Source: Eublepharis macularius
Lineage: Eukaryota > Chordata > Lepidosauria > Squamata > Eublepharidae
Direction: 5' to 3'
Length of the DNA stretch: 64,000 nt
Assembly: GCF_028583425.1 (NCBI RefSeq)
Contig: NC_072805.1
Span: forward strand, 10,808,501 to 10,872,500
Positions within the stretch are counted from its first letter, which is position 1, and the number at the start of each line of letters is the position of its first letter. Shown here piece by piece: positions 54,301 to 62,141 of this stretch. The notes beneath the pieces were generated by a model. That model had not been told where the DNA came from. It saw only the letters and a program-made list of their open reading frames with translations, and did not search any database. The position numbers were made by a program, and so were the translations under genes.

Positions 54301-54768
54301 CTAGATGAAAACCAAGAAAATATACACAATGTGATGGATAGCATGGAGGAGTTCCACAAACAGAGCAGGGGTGATTTTCAATAAGTTCCCCCTTCCTCAG
54401 CAGACTTTCCACTCCTCCAGCATGCTGTACCTGGGAATCCCTGTTTACCAGGAGAAGCATTTGGGGGAAATTTGGGACTGCAGTAAGATTTGGGGAGCCT
54501 GGGAAGTCCTACTACACTCATGGAAATCTTGTCTATCAGCATAAATTACCAATGGATCCAAGCCAACGTGCAACGTGAACTAACTAATGCAAACACTCTT
54601 GATGAATAATACATATATAATAAATTTAGGTCAGTTTGACGCTTCGTTACTTCTACTACATTTCCAGCCAATCCGAGAACCTCAGCTTCTTGGCCATTTA
54701 AAAGATTTGGATGAGTTATATCAAACCGCCTATTTCATGGCATAAATAAGCAGAGTGTCAATACTCAC

Positions 54769-54821
54769 ATTTATTATGACTGAAAACTTTCCAATGCCAC
54801 TCAAGATGTTAAACCAAATTC
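54769..54821 (-). CDS. ANO2: ANO2 short exon
   Basis: 53-bp exon with a TTACAG acceptor at 54822-54827 and a GTGAGTAT donor (54768-54761). It completes a Gly codon and encodes IWFNILSGIGKFSVIIN. This short exon and the IW.(D/N)ILSGIGKFSVI motif are typical of ANO1/ANO2. It is separated from the upstream exon by only 157 bp. Confidence 0.95.
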
Positions 54822-54978
54822 CTGTAACAGAGGACAAATCTTTGTTAAGATGTTTTGCTTCCAGTTCTCATCGGTCACTTAATTCCAGGCATGACCACCC
54901 CCGCTTTCCCTTTTTGTCTTTTGCAGTGCTTAAAATAAACTCTTTTTCCCTACCATCACTCCAAATCAACATGCATAC

Positions 54979-55131
54979 CAATATCTTTTGCTCTAACCGC
55001 ATCTGGCCTTCTTAGTTCAGTGACAAACTTTTTGGCATCCAGCCGGACTTCGATGACATTGTTGAGCAGAGCAAAAACAGGGGCCAACGGAAAAGAGGCG
55101 ACGAAGAGTGTGACAAAGCCAAACTGGATGA
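54979..55131 (-). CDS. ANO2: ANO2 exon with helix 7-8 and part of the Ca2+ site
   Basis: 153-bp exon: CTTCCAG acceptor at 55132-55138, GTATGC donor from 54978 down. It encodes [20 protein letters not shown], then [20 protein letters not shown] and [10 protein letters not shown]. This is one of the most conserved anoctamin regions. The Glu and Asp of IEVRLD correspond to the helix-8 acidic residues that coordinate Ca2+ (E734 and D738 in mouse ANO1 numbering, from memory). The preceding exon, expected to hold the helix-7 acidic pair, is not visible up to 64000. Confidence 0.96.
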
Positions 55132-55220
55132 CTGGAAGACAGAAGAGGTTTGCTTTTAAGATTCTTTAGCGAGTCAAAACCTTTTTTTAGAAGCCTGCAA
55201 TGACCTTTTCCAGAGATATT

Positions 55221-55584
55221 AGAGCCAAGCTACAAGAGATGAATTACACAAGGACATGCACGTGAAAGGAGCCGCAATGTGAGCCAGGAAGCTGAGTTTT
55301 AAAAGAGATCGGAAGGCTTTGTCAATTTCCCCTCTCTATAGAGCCAGGGAGATGGTTGCTCAGGTTTGTTTATTTCCTGTTTGCCTCTTAGAGGGGGAGG
55401 TGAAACTGACAGAGCCTTTGGGAGGTGAAGAGGAAATAAACAAACCCCCTGAGGAGGGATCTTTGCTGGCTCTGTAGAGAGGGGAAATTGACAAAGCCTT
55501 CTGATCTCTTTTAAAACTCAGCTAACATTGCGACTCCCTTCATGTGAGCATCCTCGTGTAATTCATCTCTTGTAGCTTGGCTCT
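55221..55584. mobile_element. 364-bp foldback hAT-like element, 90 bp from an exon
   Basis: Ends AGAGCCAAGCTACAAGAGAT and (reversed) identical. Both arms (about 130-180 bp) also share GAATTACAC, GAGTTTTAAAAGAGATC and AAATTTCCCC-type blocks (GTCAATTTCCCCTCTCTA). Flanking 8-mers GAGATATT (55213-55220) and TAGATATT (55585-55592) match at 7 of 8. It lies in the intron just upstream of the 54979-55131 exon, close to its splice acceptor. Confidence 0.88.
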
Positions 55585-55770
55585 TAGATATTGTTATATA
55601 TCATGTCTATTATGTATTTAAATATCATTGCAAAACACTGTCTTGAAAATAATTTGTTTTGATTTCACCAAGAAATAAGTCTCCTTTCTGGCAGTTTTTC
55701 AGACCTCTGTGAAAGCGTATGACACTGACTGGAGAGGGGCAAGGGCCACATGGATAGGCAGCAAGGCGGA

Positions 55771-56335
55771 TGTTCCCTTAATTAATTGTATATGGCCAAA
55801 GGCTGTCACAATACAAAGTTAAGAACAGTAAAAGTAGGAATTTATCATACAAGCATAAAATACTGTTATTAAAATAAAAATAAAATACAATTAAAATAGA
55901 ACCTTAATAAACCAGACCAGTATTAAAATGCAGTACAATTATAAGCATCTGAATTGAGACCAGACAGTTATGAAGAAAGTTAATTTTCTGAGGAAACAAT
56001 CTTGGCCCTAATCTTTTTTGCAGCTAAGGCAAACAGGGATATTCTGCTAGTGACAGTATCAGATAGCAAAAAAACTTATTTGTCAGAGTCAGAGGTAAAA
56101 TTGCGGCCCACTAACAAATTAGCAAGAAATTTAGCTCTAGCCTCTGCATACATAGGACAGAATAAAGTGTAATGTAAGAGATCTTCAGGAACTGAGGCAC
56201 CACATATACAGAGACGAAGAGCCATCAGGGTTTGAAGATATCTTCCTGTAAGTAAAACTGTCAGCATTGTTTGGAAGCACAGAGAGGTAAATGATTTTCT
56301 GAGATTTTGAGATGTGATGTTCACTAAATAAGGAG
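55771..56335 (-). mobile_element. LINE 3' fragment with Cys/His C-terminal motif
   Basis: Minus-strand frame at 56076-56324 reads RLCICGASVPEDLLHYTLFC, then PMYAEARAKFL. A C-x-C-G...ED..H....CP.Y...R pattern is common at the C-terminus of several LINE clades. The 3' part carries TGTATATGGCCAAAGGCTGT. Clade not determined. Confidence 0.55.
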
Positions 56336-57720
56336 ATCTGACGTGGTCTCTTTAATCAGTTTAAACCAGGGAGAGGATCTGGATTAAGAAATGGTAAGAC
56401 TGTCCAAAAGAGCATCACATCTGTAGACCCAATTTTGTAAGTTGGAGCCATTATTTAAAACTCCCAGCAAATCATCTGGGATGGAATAATGAACGTTATT
56501 GTAGCAGGCTGCCCAGGGTGAGTAGCTGTGTGCCATCAGCTGAAAGCATTGCTTCGGGTGTCAATCCCAACATTCACTTGAAGGCTATACACATTACATA
56601 GAATGTAGTGCGTGGGTACCACATCCCCATTCAAATGCGGATTTAGAGGTGCATCCAAATGTGCTTCTTGTTCCTCCCAGAATTATTTTGAATAGGCAGC
56701 ATGTTGAAGTGGGGCATCATGACCCTGGTAGCTGACCTCTGAGAAAATGACTATGAAAAGGAGAGAAAAATTTAACAAAGAGTGGAAGGGATGGGTGGAT
56801 GGGAACACTTTCAGCCCCCTCCAACATGACTCTTTTGATGGTGAAAAGTGACTTTCTGGAAATTTCAGCATGGCACTAGAAGGACTCTCAGGGTTTTTTC
56901 CCCTAGCATAGTCAGCAATGGTTTATCTGGCAATTATCCATGGTAACTAATATATACAACATGCCGGTACACGATACCCTAAGATGACACTTTCAAATCC
57001 TCCCACCTCATGGTAGGATTTGCTCTCCCTTTAGCAAGTCTTCCTCCATTGATGCTTGAAAGGAAGGAGGTTTCGATGGATTCTCCTGCCTTAGGCAAAA
57101 TTCTTCCAAATCTCCAGAATTAATCCCCAAAAGATTAAAGTCAGAGACCCCAAACCTAATTCTTCTCTGTTTATATGGGTGTCCATCTTCTCATGGCCTC
57201 CAGCAGGAACAGAATTCCATTTGGTTACTCTGGATCCTCAGAAGCTCTTCAATGCCTTACTCGGGCAGGTTATGCTGGATGCGAGCAAAGCACAATGGAA
57301 CGGAAAGCAAAGCAAAGCTGGGCTCACTGCAATGTAAACAGAAGCTCAGCAGCGGAAATGCAGGAGAGACAAATCACTTATAGGCTCCTGTTCTCTCTCA
57401 CAGCACATGCCGATGAGATGCCACTCAACAGAGCCACTCTTCTGAACTTCGGCTTTGCTTTTCTGGGCAGGAACCGACCACCAGGCCTGGCGGCTGCTGT
57501 TTGGCAAGCATGCTGTAAACACACTATTAGCTGGCTGTCAGATCCAAAATCCGTCCTGTGCACTCGCTCAGAAATGGTGTTCCCATGATGACAGACATAA
57601 GCAAGGTCTCCTTTCATAGCCAAGATCTTGCTTCTTTTCAAAGCCCACAAAGTTTTCAGCTAATTACAAGAATCCACCACACTTCACTACGCTGGTTCTT
57701 GCTGTTGTCCAGGTTAGCTC
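56336..57720. other. Upstream ANO2 intron or flank, unassigned
   Basis: I searched by eye for the next upstream ANO2 exon and did not find it. Frames at 57175-57588 (+) and 57378-57650 (-) have no recognisable motif. No clear repeats. Confidence 0.35.
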
Positions 57721-57724
57721 ATTT

Positions 57725-58586
57725 GGCTCACACAAGGACTACGGAGGATTCTCGGCAAGTCGCAGGCTGTTGTGGGAGCAGATTTACCTTCCATTTCATA
57801 TATATGTCATTCTAGTTTTTTTTTAAAAAATTAAAATCTGCAGCATCCCATTTGTTGAGGGCACCATAAGAGGGTACCCAATAGGTTTGCCAGCACATGA
57901 CAGCCACCGTGTTGTACTGGGTAGAGCGTCAAACAAGGATCTGGGAAGCCCGAGTTTGAATCTTTGCCATGGAGACTCACTGAGTGATCTTGGGTCAGTC
58001 ACATACTTACAGCCTAACCTACCTCGCAGGGTTGTTGTGAGGATCAAATGGGGGAGCTGCTTTGTTTCTCCATTGGGGAGAAAGGTGAGCAAATAAATAA
58101 ATAATGAGTAATCCTGGCCTGGTTCCAACTACAGAGTGATAACCAAGCTGGTCCTTGCTGGTCATTGTCTGCTTACCAATGACGTGCCAGAAGATGCTGC
58201 CCATGAAGGTCCTACACTAGAGAGTGTGAAGTTGCGAATGTTGATGACTGGGCCATGAGAGTTCTCTCCCCAGGCACTCTTAGGGCTTTTCAGCACACTT
58301 GATTGACTCCCAATTCCCTAAACAGTCGATCCCCAAGCACGGGAATCAATCTGGGTACAGTTCTTCCACATATCTGCCCTCCCTTTGCATGTTATAGTTG
58401 TGGGGTCAGTTTATTTTGTTCTGCAGGGGCTTTAAATAATCAGGTTTTTCAAGGGGGGGCTGTCATTATCAGTGGCCTCATTGGTGACGTCACAGCACAC
58501 ATGCCCCTTCTAAATTTTGAACATGCTAAGTCTGCTCCCACAACAGCCTGCAGCTTGCGTAGTCCTCCGTAGTCCTTGTGTGAGCC
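57725..58586. repeat. Inverted repeat pair, about 58-bp arms
   Basis: GGCTCACACAAGGACTACGG with a GCAGGCTGTTGTGGGAGCAG block (57725-57783) is mirrored at 58529-58586. The arms differ at several positions. The loop holds a SINE (57893-58110). The right arm abuts the DIRS terminal repeat starting at 58591. Possibly a long-TIR transposon; target duplication not found. Confidence 0.65.
57893..58110 (+). mobile_element. tRNA-derived MIR-like SINE
   Basis: TACTGGGTAGAGCGTCAAAC (A box), CCGAGTTTGAATCTTTGCC (B box), GATCTTGGGTCAGTCACATA, CTACCTCGCAGGGTTGTTGT and a GAGCAAATAAATAAATAATG tail. The best complete SINE in the window. Confidence 0.8.
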
Positions 58587-58590
58587 AGAT

Positions 58591-58970
58591 AACAGGGTTA
58601 ACATACCTGTAACTTATGTTCATCGAGTTCTTCTGTGCTGACACACATGGGGACTGCGCAGGCGCAGGCCAGCCGCCGGAGAATTTTCTAAAGCTTCTAT
58701 GGCTCCGAAGGGGCCGTTTGTTGCGCGCCTCAGCGACCGTTTTCCCACCCAAACGGTCACATGCTCCTCCAGCGACCAACGGCCCCTTCCCTCAGTTCTC
58801 CTTTGCCGCCGCTTGACCAATACACTTAGTCATAACACCTTAAAAACACCAATTCCCGTTACAGCCATCACAGTGTTGTGCATTGGAATTCACAGCGGGG
58901 TAGGAGGGAGGGTTGTGTGTCAGCACAGAAGAACTCGATGAACATAAGTTACAGGTATGTTAACCCTGTT
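58591..58970. repeat. DIRS terminal region with 57-bp perfect inverted repeats
   Basis: 58591-58647 and 58914-58970 are exact reverse complements, from AACAGGGTTAACATACCTGT to GTGCTGACACACA. The loop of about 266 bp is CpG-rich. A corresponding but worn pair is seen in the old copy near 11122-11160 and 11376-11425. Confidence 0.9.
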
Positions 58971-59232
58971 TTCATCTTCGTTCTTCTGTGCCTCCACACA
59001 TGGGAGTGTACCAAGCTTCACACAATAAGGAAGGTGGGGTGAAATCCAACACAATTTTATTAAAGAACAAGAACAACAACACTATAGATATACATACATA
59101 CATCTATACAAACTGTGCAGTGATATATAAGTACTTAATATTCACATATATATACACATAAAAATACATATATACACTCAGTCACTCAAGGGTACCTAGC
59201 AGGTACGCCAAGAAACCTTTTCCTAGACTCCC
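58971..59232 (-). other. DIRS 3' non-coding sequence
   Basis: Lies between the recombinase stop and the terminal inverted repeat. AT-rich, with several ATACATA/TATATA runs (59085-59175). No frame. Confidence 0.6.
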
Positions 59233-60777
59233 TTAGGAAAAAAGGGAGTGTAGAACAGCCTTAGCCACCGAAACATCCTGCTCGGCATTGACATCTATGG
59301 CATAATGCCTGACAAAGGTGTCTGCAGAGGACCATGTGGCCGCTTTGCAAATGTTAGCCAGGGGCACACCCCTGAGTAGCGCCGAGGAGGATGCTTGAGA
59401 CCTCGTGGAGTGGGCCCTGACATGAAGCGGGCAAGCTACCCCTGCCAGGGAATAGGCCTTGCTAATGGCCGTTACAATCCATCTAGACAGGGTCTGTGAA
59501 GAAGCCCTGTTACCCTTGTCCTTGGCCCCAAAGCACACAAACAGGTGAGGGCTCGACCGGAATCCTTTCGTCCTATCCAGATAATAGGCTATGGCCCTCT
59601 TCAAGTCTAGGGAATGGAGGGCCTTCTCCCCCTTCGAGGAAGGGTGAGGAAAAAACGCAGGTAATGCAATATCCTGCGAGAGATGGAAAGCGGACACCAC
59701 CTTAGGCAGGAAACCTAGGCAGGGACGCAGGACCACCTTGTTTGGATGAAACACAAGGAAGGGAGGGTCAGACCGCAACGCAGACAGCTCACTGACCCTT
59801 CTGGCCGATGTTACGGCCACCAGGAATGCCACCTTGTACGATAACATGTCCAAGGGGCAGGTTGCCAAAGGTTCGAACGGAGGCAACATAAGCCGTGAGA
59901 GCACCAGGGAAAGCGACCACTGAGGTACCGGTGCTGACACAGGTGGGTATAGGTTGAACATGCCCTTAAGGAATTGACGGGATCTTGGGTGAGAAAAAAC
60001 TGTACCACCCTCAACTCTGGTGTGCGCAGCAGAGATAGCTGCCAGGTGGACCTTGAGAGAGGAAACCTTCAAGCCCAGGTTCCGCAGGTGGCACAAGTAA
60101 TCGAATACAACCCCAAGGGGGCTGCTGGCAGGCACCACTCCTTTAGCAAGTGCCCATAATTCGAACCTGCGCCACTTGGCCGCATAAGAGCGCCTAGTGG
60201 ATGGTCTGCGAGCATTCAGGAGGACCCTCTGTACCTCCTCCGAGAAACCTATAGGGGAGGAACGATCCGCCAAGCCGTCAAGTGCAGCTTCCTGGGGTCG
60301 TGGTGGACTAAGCTCCTGTTCAGGAGAAGGTCTTGCCGAGGGGGCAGACTCACATATGTCCGTTGGGACATCCGCAGGAGCTTCGGAAACCAAACCTGTC
60401 GTGGCCAAAAGGGGGCCACCAGGATGCAGTCCGTCCCGTCCTCCTCTGTCTTGCACAGGACCCTGGGAATCAAAGGGAACGGAGGAAGCATATAATGCAA
60501 GCCTTGAGTCCACGTACACTGGAAGGCATCCCCAATAGAGAGGGGGTCGCTCCCTGCCCTGGAACAGAACGTTTGGGCCTTGGCATTCGCCGCTGTTGTG
60601 AACACATCTATATCTGGATGACCCCACATCCGAAAGATCGGCCCAATGTACTCTACGTTCAGTTCCCACTCGTGGTCCAGCAGAAGGACCCTGCTCAGGG
60701 TATCCGCTCAGGTATTGTCTGACCCCGCCACGTGTATAGCACGAAGAGTCACGCCATTCCTGATTGCCCACTGCCAA
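59233..60777 (-). CDS. DIRS tyrosine recombinase (integrase)
   Basis: 514-residue frame. Real domain starts near residue 175 (SPIGFSEEVQRVLLNARRPS, then TRRSYAAKW.RF); the earlier part overlaps the pol frame and may be translated differently. Catalytic residues of the tyrosine-recombinase family are visible: Arg in TSARRVSEL (about residue 327), HSTR box His456/Arg459, Trp482 in KAATWSS and the nucleophile Tyr492 in RHYAID. They appear complete. It would insert the circular DNA copy. Overlap with the pol frame by about 530 bp is usual for DIRS elements. Confidence 0.92.
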   Translation of the reverse strand: MAVGNQEWRDSSCYTRGGVRQYLSGYPEQGPSAGPRVGTERRVHWADLSDVGSSRYRCVHNSGECQGPNVLFQGRERPPLYWGCLPVYVDSRLALYASSVPFDSQGPVQDRGGRDGLHPGGPLLATTGLVSEAPADVPTDICESAPSARPSPEQELSPPRPQEAALDGLADRSSPIGFSEEVQRVLLNARRPSTRRSYAAKWRRFELWALAKGVVPASSPLGVVFDYLCHLRNLGLKVSSLKVHLAAISAAHTRVEGGTVFSHPRSRQFLKGMFNLYPPVSAPVPQWSLSLVLSRLMLPPFEPLATCPLDMLSYKVAFLVAVTSARRVSELSALRSDPPFLVFHPNKVVLRPCLGFLPKVVSAFHLSQDIALPAFFPHPSSKGEKALHSLDLKRAIAYYLDRTKGFRSSPHLFVCFGAKDKGNRASSQTLSRWIVTAISKAYSLAGVACPLHVRAHSTRSQASSSALLRGVPLANICKAATWSSADTFVRHYAIDVNAEQDVSVAKAVLHSLFS

Positions 60778-61967
60778 GTGAGTGTGGCTTCCCTGCAGAG
60801 CGCCATGGACACTGTGCCCCCCTGTTGATTTATGTAGTACATGGCCGTCGTGTTGTCCGTCTGTACCAACACCTGGCGATCTTTCAAGAGTGCTGTAAGG
60901 GACACAAGTGCGAAACGAATGGCTCTTAATTCAAGCACATTAATATGGAGGGTCCTTTCCCTCTCAGACCAGACATCTTGCACACACACCTCACCACAAT
61001 AAGCCCCCCATCCCAGTAGAGAGGCATCAGTGGTAACCGTGAAGTCAGGATGCTGATACCCAAAAAGGGTCCCTTTAAACAAATTCTCATCAGACAACCA
61101 CCAGTCCAGGGAGGACAGAATGACCCTCGGGATAGAGAATTTGAGGGACGGAGGGTGCTGCTGAGCATCGTACCTCCGCACAAACCAGTTCTGGAGAGGG
61201 CGCATATGCAGCCTAGCGAAGGGCACCACAGAGGTGGCCGCTGCCATATGACCTAATAAGCACTGGATAGTGCGCACGGACTGGAAGCGGTTCCTTTTAA
61301 ACATGGACACAAGACCCCTTAGGGACCTAGCTCTCTCCAAGGGGAGCACAGCCTTACCCTCCACAGAGTCTAACAGTGCACCAATGTAGGAAACCTTGCA
61401 GTTGGGCACTAGCTTGGATTTTTCAAAGTTTACCAAGAGCCCCAGGCGTTGACAAGTGCTAAGTACTAAGCCAATGTCCTGCACCAGCCTAGACTCTGAG
61501 TCAGCCACGATGAGCCAGTCATCGAGGTATGGAAAGATGGTACAGCCCTCTTCCCGAAGGAAGGAGACCACAGGGGCCACACATTTCGTGAACACTCGTG
61601 GGGCAGTGGATAGGCCAAAGGGAAGCACCTTATACCGGAAAACCCTCTGCCGGTAAACGAAGCTCAGGTATTTCCTGTGCTCCTCCCGTATTCCCACATG
61701 AAAGTATGCGTCCTTCAAGTCCAGGACCGCAAACCAATCCCCCTGTTTCAGCAAGGCGATCACAGCCGCCAACGTAACCATCTTGAATTTGGTCACCGTG
61801 AGGAAGGCATTAAGGCCCCTCAGATCTAAAATGGGACGTAAGCCACCATCCTTCTTGGGGACCAGGAAGAACCTAGAGAAGAACCCCCTTACAGAGTCCT
61901 CATAGGGCAATTCTTCCACAGCACCCTTGGCCAAGAGCGACACGATCTCCGCATCCAGGTCGGCCAT
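60249..61967 (-). CDS. DIRS pol: RT, RNase H and methyltransferase-like region, one internal UGA
   Basis: Reverse transcriptase motifs: LDLKDAYFHV (about residue 82), LPFGLSTAP (115) and the catalytic FPYLDDW (145-151). RNase H acidic residues follow: Asp314 (TTDAS), Glu346 (VLELRA), Asp371 (QTDNTT) and Asp417 (GSDN). A UGA at 60708-60710 interrupts the frame directly after SDNT; beyond it the same frame continues with ADTLSRV and a region with WGHPDIDVF and APFWPRQVWF, the usual DIRS region after RNase H (methyltransferase-like), up to the stop at 60249. The UGA could be a CpG transition from CGA. The start at 61967 is the first Met after the gag stop, but the frame is open back to that stop. 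Confidence 0.9.
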
Positions 61968-62141
61968 AGTATTATTGACAGCTGTCAGGGGTGAAGTGCA
62001 CCTAGGCAGCTCAATGAATTCCAGCCCGTATCCCTTATCAACAATAGTTAAGACCCATGAGTCAGATGTTATTGACTCCCACTCAACGAGGAGTGGACTC
62101 AGTCTGTCCGAGAAAGTCGGGGATACGGCTGGCGTGACCTG

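Noticed and set aside
57175..57588. 137-residue plus-strand frame, considered as a host exon
   Set aside because: No recognisable motif, no convincing splice context, and on the opposite strand to ANO2.
55132..58590. Search for the ANO2 exon preceding 54979-55131
   Set aside because: No anoctamin-like translation with a donor in the right phase was found; it probably lies beyond the DIRS insertion and the window edge.
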